Of a stretch of DNA of 64,000 bases, positions 44,943-55,127 are shown one piece after another. Source of the stretch: Anaerolineae bacterium (GTDB lineage: Bacteria > Chloroflexota > Anaerolineae > DUEN01); the NCBI GenBank assembly GCA_025060615.1, contig JANXBS010000014.1:51367-115366 (forward strand), written 5' to 3'. Made by a program: the position numbers and the translations under genes. The notes under the pieces were generated by a model that had not been told where the DNA came from, did no database searches, and saw only the letters and a program-made list of their open reading frames with translations. Position 1 is the stretch's first letter. Each line of letters opens with the position of its first letter.

Positions 44943-46652
44943 TCACGCGCGCGGGAGGGCCAGGCAAAAAACAGCGCCGAAGCCTGGGCGATCCTCTAGC
45001 CACAGCCGGCCATTCTGTAGCTCTGCCAGCCGCTTTGCAATACTCAGCCCTACTCCCAACCCCGGATGACGTCTCGTTAGGGAAGGCTCGACTTGGAAAA
45101 AAGGCTGGAAAAGATAGCGTCGCTTCTCTGGTGGCACGCCAGGCCCCGTGTCCGCCACCGCAATCACCACCTCTTCTTCTGAAGGTTCTATGGATAACAC
45201 GACATGCCCACCAGACGGTGTGAACTTGAGGGCATTGCTCAACAGATGACGCAGGATCAAAATCGTCTTCGCCTCGTCCGCCAGCAAGGATCGAGAGCCT
45301 GTCGAGGCTTCTGTGCTCCGGCAAGGCGTTGACACTTCCAAGGAAATCCCTCGCTCCTGCGCTAAAGGCTGGAACTCAGCGGCCACGCGCTGGACGATGG
45401 AACAGGCTGGAAGGGGGGCCAAATCGATCTCGCTAGTGCTCGGCCGCCCATGGCTCAAATGCTCCAGATTCAACAGGTTATCTGCTAGCTCCTGAAGTCG
45501 GCGCGCGCTTCGAATGATCGGCTCGATGTACTCGCTTGCCCATTTCTCGTCCAAGGTGAGGACACCTTGCCGGGACATCTCCTCTGCCAATAGCGCAGCA
45601 TATCCCAAGACGACTGCCACTGGAGTGCGCAATTCGTGAGCTGCCACGTTAATGAACTCCGACTTCATCTCGTCCAGCCGGCGCAGATCTTGGTAAGCCC
45701 GTTCCATCGCCTCAAACAGGCGGGCATTCTCAATGGCGATGGCCGCTTGCCCGGCCAACACTGATAACAACTCCGCATCGCCGCGCGTAAAAGGAGGCTG
45801 TCCCACTGTCTTAGTCAAGTTGATCACGCCGATGATTTTCCCCTTCACGGCGAGCGGCAAGCAGACGGCCGAATGGGCTATCCCTCCGCGCAGGGACGAG
45901 CGTAAAAAGGGTGGGATGTCCCCTTCGTTGTTGATCACTAATGGCACACCCGTACGGGCAACCCAACCGGCGATACCGCGTCCCACCCGCTCGCGCGCCG
46001 TGGCCATAACCTCTGGCGGCATGCCGACAGCTGCCTGGATTGTAAGCTCCTGACGATCCTCGTCAATCAGCATCAAGGAGCCGCGCTGTGCACCAGTAGC
46101 AGCTACCGCCGTCTCAACGATCCGCTGAAGCAGCTCGTCCAAGTGTAAATCTGTCATGAACGCCTGGCTGATCTGATACAAGGGCACTAACGCGCGCAGA
46201 CGTAACCCTTCGCGCTGTTCCCACACCCGCTCCACGACCCGAGCCACCGCTTCTTGCAGGGTGATATCGGCGATCGGCTCGAGCAGGATCTCAGCCACAC
46301 CATATCGTAGCAAATTCACCACGATGGGCAACAGCTCGGCCGGGCTGGTGACCAGCCACGCGGCCTCTGGAGCTGCCTCGCGCAATGCTGCGAGGCTTGC
46401 TTCCTGAGAGGATTGAAGCGTCACTGCACGTTCCCTACCCCACGTCTCTACCCAGCGCCCATCCAACACAATCACGTCACACCCAGAGCCTCTGGACGAA
46501 GCCGCAGATATGCTTTCCCTGACCTCAGCCAAAGTCGTGACCGCCTTCACCCGATAGCCAGCCTTTTCCAGCGCGCGCGCGCGGGCTAGGGCGATCTCCA
46601 ACTGGCTATTCCCAACCAACACTTGAAAACGATGATCCAACGTCCCTGTCAT
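44943..46652 (-). CDS. GAF-domain sensor histidine kinase
   Basis: The 569-residue soluble kinase has an N-terminal receiver-like domain (about 8-140) with VIVLDG but without the usual Lys loop, a GAF domain (about 170-320) with IAGWVARTGVPLVINN, a coiled linker, the HisKA box SEFINVAAHELRTPVAV near 350, and a HATPase region with LSNALKFTPSGG and VADTGPGVPPEKR. The His-Glu-Leu-Arg-Thr-Pro is the phosphorylation site. No cognate response regulator is adjacent. It overlaps the end of acpS by 47 bases. Confidence 0.9.
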   Translation of the reverse strand: MTGTLDHRFQVLVGNSQLEIALARARALEKAGYRVKAVTTLAEVRESISAASSRGSGCDVIVLDGRWVETWGRERAVTLQSSQEASLAALREAAPEAAWLVTSPAELLPIVVNLLRYGVAEILLEPIADITLQEAVARVVERVWEQREGLRLRALVPLYQISQAFMTDLHLDELLQRIVETAVAATGAQRGSLMLIDEDRQELTIQAAVGMPPEVMATARERVGRGIAGWVARTGVPLVINNEGDIPPFLRSSLRGGIAHSAVCLPLAVKGKIIGVINLTKTVGQPPFTRGDAELLSVLAGQAAIAIENARLFEAMERAYQDLRRLDEMKSEFINVAAHELRTPVAVVLGYAALLAEEMSRQGVLTLDEKWASEYIEPIIRSARRLQELADNLLNLEHLSHGRPSTSEIDLAPLPACSIVQRVAAEFQPLAQERGISLEVSTPCRSTEASTGSRSLLADEAKTILILRHLLSNALKFTPSGGHVVLSIEPSEEEVVIAVADTGPGVPPEKRRYLFQPFFQVEPSLTRRHPGLGVGLSIAKRLAELQNGRLWLEDRPGFGAVFCLALPRA

Positions 46653-47055
46653 GATCGCTCACCATGGGGGGTGACGAGTAACGAAGCGCTCTGTCACCTT
46701 TGGCCACTACTATTGCTACTGCGTGATCACGGCTATGAGACAGGCTAAGGGCCCACTCTGTAAGCCCCAGCCTCCGGGCATGGGCCTGGGCGCGCCCATG
46801 CAGGTGCACGCGTGGCTGCCCCGTCGGCGATCGCTCAATCTCAATCTCCGTCCAACCGACCTCTAGCCAACCACATCCCAGAGCCTTGCTGACAGCCTCC
46901 TTGGCCGCCCAGCGCGCCGCCAACGAGGCGACACGTCGCCCACAATAGGCCAGCTCCGCCGACGTATATATGCGCCGTAGGAACCGATCTCCCCACCGCG
47001 CTACTGCGCTGGCAATCCGATCCAGCTCGACGATATCTATCCCTACAGCCAGCAT
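46606..47055 (-). CDS. acpS: Holo-[acyl-carrier-protein] synthase
   Basis: The 149-residue protein has the AcpS signatures AVGIDIVELDRI at the start (Asp magnesium ligand) and LAARWAAKEAVSKALG near residue 48 (Glu ligand), then LSLSHSRDHAVAIVVA. It transfers phosphopantetheine from CoA to acyl carrier protein. The start used (ATG 47055) matches the family start; ATG 47070 is possible. The C-terminal 30 residues go beyond the family length and overlap the kinase start. Confidence 0.93.
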   Translation of the reverse strand: MLAVGIDIVELDRIASAVARWGDRFLRRIYTSAELAYCGRRVASLAARWAAKEAVSKALGCGWLEVGWTEIEIERSPTGQPRVHLHGRAQAHARRLGLTEWALSLSHSRDHAVAIVVAKGDRALRYSSPPMVSDHDRDVGSSFSSVGWE

Positions 47056-47089
47056 GCCTCCGCCATCCATCCCACAGTAGGAAATCAGG

Positions 47090-48400
47090 CTACTCCCCCT
47101 CAGGCCCGGCGATCCCCAGCGCGTAGGCATCCGGCCGCAAATAACGAGCCACAACCTCCCGGATTTGTTCCGAGGTAACGCTGTAGATCAATTGCGGATA
47201 ACGCTGCAGATAATCTAATCCCAGCTCGTACCATTCCATATCCAGGATCGCGCCAGCCACGCCATCATTGGTCTCCAAGCGGAGCGGCAAAGAACCAGTC
47301 AGGAAAGCTTGGGAATCAGCCAGCTCTTCCTCGGGCACCAGCTCACTGCCCATACGGGCGATCTCTTCCTCGATACTGGCGATGGCCCGATCCACGTTTG
47401 CCGGAGCCACCCCAGCGATAGCCACCCAGGGCCCAGGGCCTTTGTCGACCTCTAGAGCACTGTATGCGTAATAAGCCAGCCCTTGCCGCTCGCGCACGTT
47501 CTCACCCAGCCGGCCCATCATGCCAAAGACGCCCAACACAGTGTTGGCCAGCACGGCCGCATGGTAATCCGGGTTGTCCCTGGCAAGGCCAGGGGCGCCC
47601 AACATTAGATCGGTCTGGGACTTCCCCGGCATGACGATGACCTTGCGCCGGACCTCGTTCGGCGGCGGCACAGGTGCTACCGAATTCGCGGTTATCTCAA
47701 CCGCCGGCTGCCATCTCCCCAACTTGCTGGCTAGTAGATCCACTACACGTGCCGTGTCTACCGCGCCCACCACAGCGATAGCGCCACCGCGAGGCGAATA
47801 CAGCCGTTGGTAGAAGTCTACTAAGTGCTCGCGGGTGATCGCTCGGATGGTCTCGGGATAACCGGTCATAGCCAGCCTGTAAGGGTGACCTTCGGGATAA
47901 GCCATCTCACGGAAGGCCAATCCCGCCATCTGACGAGTGTCGTTCTCCCGCTCTTGCAGCGCCGTCAGCCGTTGCCCTCGCACCCGTTCCACGTGTTCAA
48001 GAGGGAAGACAGGGTGCTGGAGGACATCAGCGAGGATGTCTATCAGCAGCTCTAAGTCCTCCGACAGGCATTGGCCAGAGAAGCCAGTGCTGTGCCGGCC
48101 GGAGCCAAAGCTGAGGGAAGCCCCTACTGCCTCAATCTCCTCGTTGATCTGAGCGAACGTGCGGGTCTCCGTCCCCCGCATGAGCATTGAGGCGACGAAA
48201 CTGGCCAGGCCGGCCAGCGACGAGGGCTCGTGCACGCTGCCTACCGGCAGATATCCCTCGATCACAACAGATGGGCTGACGTGGTTCTCCCGGATCAGCA
48301 CCACAAGCCCATTTGGTAACACATGGCGGCTGATGTCCTCCGGCCCAGGGATCGCCGGATGACGTTCCGCCCTCTGTTCTCTCCGGCTGGTCACCTGCAT
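47090..48400 (-). CDS. M16-family peptidase-like protein without the zinc motif
   Basis: The 436-residue protein has the two-domain M16 fold: LPNGLVVLIRENHVSPSVVIEG near 28, a domain resembling LFxGTxxxxxxxINxxIEAxGA, and VVGAVDT near 200. The HxxEH zinc site is replaced (LAGLASFVASMLMRGT), so it is probably the inactive partner of an M16B heterodimer. Its ATG overlaps the stop of the active gene upstream (TGATG), which favours a complex. An alternative GTG start upstream lacks a better ribosome site. Confidence 0.9.
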   Translation of the reverse strand: MQVTSRREQRAERHPAIPGPEDISRHVLPNGLVVLIRENHVSPSVVIEGYLPVGSVHEPSSLAGLASFVASMLMRGTETRTFAQINEEIEAVGASLSFGSGRHSTGFSGQCLSEDLELLIDILADVLQHPVFPLEHVERVRGQRLTALQERENDTRQMAGLAFREMAYPEGHPYRLAMTGYPETIRAITREHLVDFYQRLYSPRGGAIAVVGAVDTARVVDLLASKLGRWQPAVEITANSVAPVPPPNEVRRKVIVMPGKSQTDLMLGAPGLARDNPDYHAAVLANTVLGVFGMMGRLGENVRERQGLAYYAYSALEVDKGPGPWVAIAGVAPANVDRAIASIEEEIARMGSELVPEEELADSQAFLTGSLPLRLETNDGVAGAILDMEWYELGLDYLQRYPQLIYSVTSEQIREVVARYLRPDAYALGIAGPEGE

Positions 48401-49695
48401 CACACTTCCCCCCCATTCCACCGCTCCGGCACAAACCAGCCAACGGTGCGATTGTGCGGCTTCAAATAGGTCTGAGCTACTCGTTGGATGTCCGCAGCGG
48501 TCACAGCCTCCACACGATCCAAATACTCATCCAGCCATTGGGGTGAAACCACCGTCTCGGCGAAGCCTAGCCAATAGGCTTGATCCGTTACGCTTTCGCT
48601 GCCATAGACGAACTCCGCTTGCGTCTGCTTGATCGCCTTGGCTAATTCTTCTGCTCGAACGGGTTCCTCCGCCAGCCGCTGTAGCTCGCGCAGGATAGCC
48701 GCCTCTACCTCCTCCGCCCGCCGTCCTGCCCGCACCGTCGCGCCACAGCTATAAAGATATGGATCAATGGTGGGCAATAAGGAAGTGGAAACCTCTAGGG
48801 CGAGATCTGTCTCTACCAGCGCCCGATATAGGCGTGTGCTGCGGCTGGATGGGCTGCTGCGGAATACTCCCAAGGCGCGCGCGCCGTCGAGCACGGCATC
48901 CATCACGACAAACGGGAAAAAGTCCTCATGCGCAGCCGGCGGTGCGTGGAAGGCGATCTCAACATAGGTGGTTGTTCCCGGCCCCTGCACTATCACGCGG
49001 CGCTCGCCCCGCTGAGGCGGCTCCACCGCGCGCACCGGCGGCACCTCTGGGCCTGGCGGGATCGGCCCGAACAGTTCCTCGATCCGCTTTAATAGCGCAT
49101 CCGGATCAAATCCCCCTACAGCTACCAGGTTCGCATTGTTGGGGGCATAATACGTTCGATAGTGCTCATATAGTTCGTCTCGGGTGATGCTCTGCAGATC
49201 GCATGGCCAGCCGATCGTCTCATGGCGATACGGGTGAACCGTGATGGCTACGGCGATGAGGCTTTCAGACAGCAGAAACTCCGGATCGTTCTCATATCCT
49301 TGTCGCTCGGAGATAATGACCATTCGCTCCGATTCCACATCCTCCTCGCGGAAGGGGCTATTGGTCATGCGATCCGCTTCGATCCGTAAGGCGAGATCGA
49401 ACCGATCAGCCGGCAGCGTCTCGAAGTAAGCGGTCCAGTCAAGATGGGTCATGGCGTTGCAATAGCCACCCTCGCGAGCGACGAGCCGATCCGCCTCGCC
49501 AGGGGGGAATTGCTCCGTCCCTTTGAAGAGCATATGCTCCACCCAATGCGAGATGCCCGTGCGGCCGTCTACTTCGTTACGGCTGCCTACGCGATACCAG
49601 AGGAATAGGCTCGCCACAGGCGATTGGACGAGTGGCTTAAGCACCACTGTTAGCCCATTGTCCAGTTTAGTTCTTACAATCCCATCGGTTATCAA
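48400..49695 (-). CDS. M16-family zinc metallopeptidase
   Basis: The 431-residue protein has the inverted zinc site [11 protein letters not shown] near residue 50, with the third ligand Glu in EDVESERMVIISE about 75 residues later. LDNGLTVVLKPLVQSPVAS is at the start and RYTYAPNN-like YYAPNNANLVAVGGFD near 178. M16 peptidases degrade peptides or unstructured proteins in a clamshell chamber. The start is TTG at 49695 with GAGGTG six bases upstream. It lies between another active M16 gene and the inactive one. Close similarity with the next gene suggests tandem duplication. Confidence 0.93.
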   Translation of the reverse strand: MITDGIVRTKLDNGLTVVLKPLVQSPVASLFLWYRVGSRNEVDGRTGISHWVEHMLFKGTEQFPPGEADRLVAREGGYCNAMTHLDWTAYFETLPADRFDLALRIEADRMTNSPFREEDVESERMVIISERQGYENDPEFLLSESLIAVAITVHPYRHETIGWPCDLQSITRDELYEHYRTYYAPNNANLVAVGGFDPDALLKRIEELFGPIPPGPEVPPVRAVEPPQRGERRVIVQGPGTTTYVEIAFHAPPAAHEDFFPFVVMDAVLDGARALGVFRSSPSSRSTRLYRALVETDLALEVSTSLLPTIDPYLYSCGATVRAGRRAEEVEAAILRELQRLAEEPVRAEELAKAIKQTQAEFVYGSESVTDQAYWLGFAETVVSPQWLDEYLDRVEAVTAADIQRVAQTYLKPHNRTVGWFVPERWNGGEV

Positions 49696-49705
49696 AGTTC
49701 ACCTC

Positions 49706-50998
49706 TCACGGCCCATTAGGCACATACCACCCCACCACAGCTTGATCACGCTGTAGATAGGCTTGAGCGACGCGTTGCACATCCGCCGCCGTCACACGAG
49801 CAAGCGCATCGGTGAAGCCGAAAAACCACTCGGCCGAGGCGATCACCTCGCTGTAGCCCAGCCAAAACGCCTGGTTGGTCACGCTCTCACTGCTGTAGAC
49901 GAACTGGGCGCGTGCCTGGCGCAGGGCCTTCGCCAGCTCGGCCTCCGCCACCGGCTCCTGACAGACGCGCTCGATCTCGGCCCATAGCGCGTCCTCAACC
50001 GTTTGAGGGGTAATCCCCTGTCGGACGGCTGCAAAGAACAGGAACAAGTGCGGATCAATCGAGGGTCGCACACTACATCCAGTGCGCGCGGCCAACTCTC
50101 GTTCCACCAAGGCGCGATACAGGCGGGCTGAGCGGAACAAGGCAGCTCCCCCGCCGCCGAAGAGAGTCATCGGCGCCGCGCCGCCTAGGATCGCCTGCAG
50201 CGCGACCATGGGGAAGTAATCGGGGTGAACGGCCGGCGGCGCGGGAAACGCCATTTCGACATAGCTCGTACGCTCTTGGCCAGTGACCCGCACACGCTGC
50301 ATCGTGCGGCGCGGCGGCTCAGGCAGTGGCTCTACCGGACGAACGCCAGCCGGAGGGATCGCGCCAAAGAGCTCGGCCACACGCGTTTTCATCTCATCGG
50401 GCTGAAAGTCCCCAGCGATGGAGATGACCGCGTTGTCCGGCGCATAGCAGGTTCGATAGTGGGCGTATAACATGTCACGTGTCATACGTTCTAGGTCTTC
50501 ACGCCAACCAATGACAGGGTGGCCGTAGCTGTGTACCTGGAACGCGGCTTGTTCAATCGCCTCATGCAGCCGCGAGGTGGGCTGATTCTCGCGCCCGGCG
50601 CGCTCGGCCAGGATGATGGTGCGCTCTGCCTCCACGTCCTCGGGCGCAAACTGGGCATTGATCATGCGATCGGCCTCGATGCGCAAGGCCAGGTCTACGC
50701 GATCGGCCGGCAACGTCTCAAAATAGCAGGTAAAGTCGTAGGAGGTCATGCCATTGCGGATGCCGCCCTCGCGGGCAATGAGCCGATGCACAAGCCCTCC
50801 CGGAAACTGGGGCGTGCCGCGAAACAGCATGTGCTCCACCCAGTGCGACGCGCCCGTCATGCCAGGCCCCTCGTTGCGGCTACCCACTCGATACCACACC
50901 CAGAAGCTGACCACAGGGGCTCCACGCGAGGGGCGCATCAGCACCGTCAGCCCATTATCCAGACGCTCTCGCACCAGCACGCCCCCTTGGTCGTTCAT
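49706..50998 (-). CDS. M16-family zinc metallopeptidase
   Basis: The 430-residue protein has [11 protein letters not shown] (zinc site HxxEH) near residue 50 and the distal Glu in [13 protein letters not shown]. The sequence around the site, including [22 protein letters not shown], is almost the same as in the downstream M16 gene. ATG 50998 overlaps the TGA of ugd (ATGA), so translation is coupled to ugd. GGGTGGA lies just upstream. A second start 63 bases earlier would add unlike residues. Role unknown; processing of exported or damaged peptides is possible. Confidence 0.93.
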   Translation of the reverse strand: MNDQGGVLVRERLDNGLTVLMRPSRGAPVVSFWVWYRVGSRNEGPGMTGASHWVEHMLFRGTPQFPGGLVHRLIAREGGIRNGMTSYDFTCYFETLPADRVDLALRIEADRMINAQFAPEDVEAERTIILAERAGRENQPTSRLHEAIEQAAFQVHSYGHPVIGWREDLERMTRDMLYAHYRTCYAPDNAVISIAGDFQPDEMKTRVAELFGAIPPAGVRPVEPLPEPPRRTMQRVRVTGQERTSYVEMAFPAPPAVHPDYFPMVALQAILGGAAPMTLFGGGGAALFRSARLYRALVERELAARTGCSVRPSIDPHLFLFFAAVRQGITPQTVEDALWAEIERVCQEPVAEAELAKALRQARAQFVYSSESVTNQAFWLGYSEVIASAEWFFGFTDALARVTAADVQRVAQAYLQRDQAVVGWYVPNGP

Positions 50999-52314
50999 GT
51001 TCCACCCTCTGGTGCTGAGTAGCCGCGCCCCATGCCCCGATACTTGAAGCCCAGTGTACACATCTGTTTAGGATCGTAGATGTTGCGCCCATCAATTAGG
51101 ACTGGCTCTCGCATGAGATTACGGATCCGAGCCAGATCGAGGTGTTTGAACTCATTCCATTCGGTGCATACAACTAGCGCATCGCACCCCTCCGCCAGCT
51201 TGTAGGGGTCGGAGGCAAGCTCGACCTCGGGGATCACGCGCGCGGCCACCCCCATCGCCACCGGATCGTATCCCCGCACGCGGGCGCCCTCATGGATCAA
51301 CATACGGGCGATATCAATAGACGGCGCCTCGCGCATATCGTCCGTGTTGGGCTTAAACGCCAGCCCCAACAGCCCCACCGTGCGATCACGCAGGGAACCG
51401 AGGAGCTCTCGCAGCTTGTGAATCACCTGGCGGCGTTGATCGCGGTTGATCTCCATCACTGCTCGCAACAGCGAGGGATGGGCACCATGGACCAGTGCCA
51501 TGTATTCTAACGCTTTCACGTCCTTGGGGAAACAACTCCCTCCCCAGCCGATGCCCGCATCTAAAAAGGCGTGCCCGATCCGGCGATCATATCCCATACC
51601 GATCGCCACCTCCTTCACATCCGCTCCTAACCGCTCGCAGATGGACGCGATTTCATTGATGAAAGAAATACGGGTGGCTAGGAACGCGTTGGAGGCGTAT
51701 TTGATCATCTCGGCTGTGCGCAGATCGGTGACGATGATCGGCGCCCGTAGGGGAAGGTAAAGCTGTGCCACCCTCTCCGCTGCTTCGCGATCCAGCGAGC
51801 CCAACACTACACGGTCGGGATTAAGAAAATCCTGGATCGCCGATCCCTCGCGCAGGAACTCCGGGTTTGACACAACAGCAAAGGGGATAGGTTGAGGCTG
51901 GCAACGGCGGATAATGTCGGCCACCCAGTCGCCGGTGCCCACCGGCACCGTGCTCTTGTTCACAATGATCATGGGGTGGTCCATATACTGCGCAATGGAC
52001 TCGGCCGCCATGCGCACATAGCGCAGATCGGCCTCACCGTCCACACCGGAAGGAGTGCCTACCGCAATGAACACGAATTCGGCGTCCTTCAGCCCCTCGA
52101 CGTAAGACGTGGTGAAGCGGAGGCGGCCAGCCGTCTGATTGCGCCGCACCATCTCCTCCAGGCCCGGCTCGTAGATGGGCATCACGCCGGCCCGCAGTTT
52201 CTCAATCTTGGCCTCGTCAATGTCCAGGCAAGTCACCCGGTTCCCTAGATCGGCAAAACAGGTCCCCGTGACCAGCCCCACGTACCCCGCACCGATCACA
52301 CAGATCGCCTTCAT
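50995..52314 (-). CDS. ugd: UDP-glucose 6-dehydrogenase
   Basis: The 439-residue protein has the NAD site [20 protein letters not shown], the catalytic Cys in [18 protein letters not shown] near 260, and [10 protein letters not shown] near the end. The enzyme oxidises UDP-glucose twice to UDP-glucuronate. The product is the substrate of the UDP-xylose synthase at 14812-15759. ATG 52314 has GGAGG upstream. The following M16 gene overlaps by four bases. Confidence 0.96.
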   Translation of the reverse strand: MKAICVIGAGYVGLVTGTCFADLGNRVTCLDIDEAKIEKLRAGVMPIYEPGLEEMVRRNQTAGRLRFTTSYVEGLKDAEFVFIAVGTPSGVDGEADLRYVRMAAESIAQYMDHPMIIVNKSTVPVGTGDWVADIIRRCQPQPIPFAVVSNPEFLREGSAIQDFLNPDRVVLGSLDREAAERVAQLYLPLRAPIIVTDLRTAEMIKYASNAFLATRISFINEIASICERLGADVKEVAIGMGYDRRIGHAFLDAGIGWGGSCFPKDVKALEYMALVHGAHPSLLRAVMEINRDQRRQVIHKLRELLGSLRDRTVGLLGLAFKPNTDDMREAPSIDIARMLIHEGARVRGYDPVAMGVAARVIPEVELASDPYKLAEGCDALVVCTEWNEFKHLDLARIRNLMREPVLIDGRNIYDPKQMCTLGFKYRGMGRGYSAPEGGT

Positions 52315-52430
52315 TCCGATACCTCCGCGTTCGGCCAAGCACCACAGATAACGGACGATCGCACAACCGTGCCACAAGCTTCGATCTTGCGTCCGTTGCT
52401 CATCGTCCGTCATCCATAGTCCATCATCTT

Positions 52431-53459
52431 TTACGACAGCACCTCTGCCGTCGCGTCTGAGCCACGCGTCGCACGGCTCAGATCGGCCCAGCGCAACTGT
52501 TCACGCCACATGTAGAGTGCTCCTAGCACTGTGATTGGCAGCCAGAGCACCACATGTAGGGCGGCCGTGTAAGCTCCAGCTAGCTCACGCGGCACGCCAA
52601 ACGTCGCTAAGATCTCAATGCCTGGCAGATCAAATGTACCTATGTATCCCGGCGCCGCCGGTAGCGTGGTGGCCAGGTTTACCACCCCGTTCATTAGCAT
52701 CAACACGTGAAACGGGACAGTAAAGTCGAAGGCTTGCATTACCAGCCAGTACTTGATCGTCTCCACCAACCAGATCACCAAGGAGGTCCAAAACAACATC
52801 AGGATGTCCCGACCTCGCCGTAGCGCCCCCAACCCGGTTAAGAAACGATCCAACAACTCTCCTGCCTTACCTCGAAAGCGAATCGGCAACCATGGCGCGG
52901 CCAGCCGATCGTAGTACAGGCGAACCTGCTGTGGCCGCGCAGCCAACGTCAGAAAAGCCAGCAGCGCGCCGAAAAACAACAGGCTGGAGAGGATGACGCC
53001 CTGCCGTAGCCAGGATGGCATCGGCGTGAAGGGTAAAGCGGCGAACACAAACATCAACATCACCAGCCCATCGAAGACGCGCTCCACCGCGATCGTCGCT
53101 AGACTGGCGCTCATGCTCACGCCCTCCCGGCGGCGCAACACATAACTGCGGATGACCTCGCCAGCGCGCGCTGGATAGATGTTATTGCCCATATAGCCGA
53201 TGCAGATCACCGGGAATAGCCGCGATGGCGGGACAGATCGCAAGGGAAGCAGCAGATGATGCCAACGCCAGGTACGGGCCCACACAGCGAGAAAATAGAC
53301 CATCACACCGGGGATGATCCAGGCATAGCGTGCTGTTTGCAGTTCCTGCCATACCTGGGATAGCTCCAGGCGTCGCAAGGTGATGGCCATAAAGACCAGG
53401 CTGATTGCGATGCCCACCCACAGTTGAAGCCTACGCAAGGGTTCAGACCTTTCTGCCAA
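52431..53459 (-). CDS. YbhN/AglD-like flippase-type membrane protein
   Basis: The 342-residue protein has six to eight hydrophobic segments and the UPF0104/LPG-synthase-TM pattern: [41 protein letters not shown] near residue 105 and [20 protein letters not shown] near 275. Related proteins are the membrane part of MprF and AglD. A role in lipid or lipid-glycan movement is inferred. TTG at 53459 is favoured because AGGAGG lies five bases upstream; a TTG at 53510 would add 17 residues. It is 117 bp upstream of ugd on the same strand. Confidence 0.85.
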   Translation of the reverse strand: MAERSEPLRRLQLWVGIAISLVFMAITLRRLELSQVWQELQTARYAWIIPGVMVYFLAVWARTWRWHHLLLPLRSVPPSRLFPVICIGYMGNNIYPARAGEVIRSYVLRRREGVSMSASLATIAVERVFDGLVMLMFVFAALPFTPMPSWLRQGVILSSLLFFGALLAFLTLAARPQQVRLYYDRLAAPWLPIRFRGKAGELLDRFLTGLGALRRGRDILMLFWTSLVIWLVETIKYWLVMQAFDFTVPFHVLMLMNGVVNLATTLPAAPGYIGTFDLPGIEILATFGVPRELAGAYTAALHVVLWLPITVLGALYMWREQLRWADLSRATRGSDATAEVLS

Positions 53460-53696
53460 GCTGGCCTCCTGCAGGTTGTCAAAGCATCCGTCTTCACCTG
53501 CACGGGCCAAAACCTGCAGGGAGTTGAACAGCTAGGCCAAATAAATCGGGTGGGCCAGACGTCGTCGCAGAACGCCCTGGTCCACCCGATGATAAACCTT
53601 ATCGGACAGGGCCATCGCCCGGCCGTCAGCGATGTCCCATTATCCCCCAGATGAACTACTCATGCAAATTCCGTCTCTAGCCGCTTTCCCCCAAGC

Positions 53697-53966
53697 TTAC
53701 GGGCTCACAGAAGTGGAGGAAAGGGATTCGTCAGCCGGCAAAGGCGCGATCGGCCCTAATAGCTTCTCCAGCGCCATGGTATGGCTACACCGCCCACGCT
53801 GGGCGAAGAAATGACACGTGCAGTGCCAAAGCCCTTCCCGATAGGTGATCTGATAGATGTCATGGATGCCTTGAAAGTCCGCCTCGAGGGACTTGATCCG
53901 CACGCGCTCCGGCTCTTGCGCATACTGGTTGGCTTTCATGATCTTGCCGATCATGGCCGAGTCCAT
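53697..53966 (-). CDS. Small SWIM zinc-finger protein
   Basis: The 89-residue protein contains CTCHFFAQRGRCSHT, matching the SWIM pattern C-x-C-xn-C-x-H. MKANQYAQEPERVRIKSLEADFQG precedes it. SWIM fingers bind DNA or proteins. Only this domain is present, without the ATPase or transposase parts seen in larger SWIM proteins. GAGGAGG lies seven bases before the ATG at 53966, which makes this start clear. It lies after a hairpin terminator of the rsmI unit. Confidence 0.85.
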   Translation of the reverse strand: MDSAMIGKIMKANQYAQEPERVRIKSLEADFQGIHDIYQITYREGLWHCTCHFFAQRGRCSHTMALEKLLGPIAPLPADESLSSTSVSP

Positions 53967-54047
53967 GTTTCGCCTCCTCTTAATGTCATTACAGTCATTG
54001 CAGATGAATGACCGCTTCGGTGTTGTCACATCACCTTTCCATAAAGC

Positions 54048-54084
54048 AAAAAACACCAAGGCGCGGCCCGCCTTAGTGTTTTCT
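54048..54084 (-). terminator. Intrinsic terminator downstream of rsmI
   Basis: A 14-bp stem with one mismatch (54050-54063 with 54069-54082) has a T-run on the minus-strand side (TTTTTT) and TTTT on the plus side. It ends the rsmI transcript and separates it from the SWIM gene. Confidence 0.85.
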
Positions 54085-54250
54085 GCCGACCCGAAGCCCA
54101 CCTTGCAGTGCGAATACCAGGGACACGCAATACTACCTCCACTCAGCGATGCATCGCCTTTGCGTGGTCTCATCACCGGCGGCAACGCCTCGCATCGCTA
54201 TTACAAGGCAGTATAACCGTGCTGCTGCGCCTTTGTCAAACGGCTTTGGT

Positions 54251-55099
54251 CTACGCTTCCATCACGGCCTGCGATCGGATTTCCAACGCCATGCGGTAAA
54301 TCGACCGATGCGGCTCTCCTGTTAGCTTGCTCAGGATTCGCACCGCCGCCGCCGGTGACAGGCCCTCGGCGAGCAGCACGCGCAATGCAGATTTCAGGCG
54401 CTCGGCCGGCCAGGCTCCCACCTTCGCATCTCGCGGCGCACCACCGATCACCAACGTGTACTCGCCGCGGGGCGATTCCACCTGAAAACGGGTCACCGCT
54501 TCGCTCACCCGTCCCCGCCACACCGATTCGAATCGCTTGGTGAGCTCCTCGGCCACCGCAATCGGCCGATCTCCCAACACCTCGGCGATATCGGACAAGG
54601 CTTGACACAGACGATGGGGTGCTTCATAGGCTACCAGCGTCCCCGGCTCCGCAGCTACAGAGGCTAAAAGTCGGCGCCGTTCCGATTGGCGACGCGGCAG
54701 GAAGCCTAAAAACAGGAAGCGGTCGGTAGGCAGGCCAGAGACCACTAATGCCGTTACCGCCGCCACCGGCCCCGGGACAGGCACCACCGGATGACCGGCC
54801 TCCAGCGCAGCTTTGATCAGCTCATAGCCGGGATCGGACAGGCCAGGCATGCCGGCTTCAGAGATCAGTGCCACATCCCCGCCTACCAACGCCTCCAGAA
54901 TGGCTTCGAGCTTGATCAGCTTATTGTGCTCAAAATAGCTGGTGACAGGCGTGTGGATATCGAAGTGGGCGAGCAATATGCGGGCTGTGCGGGTGTCCTC
55001 CGCTGCGATCAGACGCACTTCGCGCAGGATGCGCACCGCTCGGAAGGTCATGTCCTCTAAGTTCCCAATCGGTGTGCCTACCACGTACAGCGTACCCAT
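54251..55099 (-). CDS. rsmI: 16S rRNA 2'-O-ribose C1402 methyltransferase
   Basis: The 282-residue protein has the RsmI signatures MGTLYVVGTPIGNLEDMTFR at the start and ISEAGMPGLSDPGYEL near residue 80, with VPGPVAAVTALVVSGLP, which places it in the tetrapyrrole-methylase fold. RsmI methylates ribose of C1402 in 16S rRNA. The C-terminal tail ends LTGEPHRSIYRMALEI. ATG 55099 with GGAGAGG upstream is the family start; an earlier ATG would add 22 residues. Confidence 0.95.
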   Translation of the reverse strand: MGTLYVVGTPIGNLEDMTFRAVRILREVRLIAAEDTRTARILLAHFDIHTPVTSYFEHNKLIKLEAILEALVGGDVALISEAGMPGLSDPGYELIKAALEAGHPVVPVPGPVAAVTALVVSGLPTDRFLFLGFLPRRQSERRRLLASVAAEPGTLVAYEAPHRLCQALSDIAEVLGDRPIAVAEELTKRFESVWRGRVSEAVTRFQVESPRGEYTLVIGGAPRDAKVGAWPAERLKSALRVLLAEGLSPAAAVRILSKLTGEPHRSIYRMALEIRSQAVMEA

Positions 55100-55127
55100 C
55101 CTGACCTCTCCACTGCTTCGCTTCGGC

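Noticed and set aside
53468..53520. CCTGCAGGTT...AACCTGCAGG inverted repeat near the AglD-like gene start
   Set aside because: Ten-base arms containing a common restriction-type palindrome, 33 bases apart, with one arm within the favoured ribosome site; likely chance.
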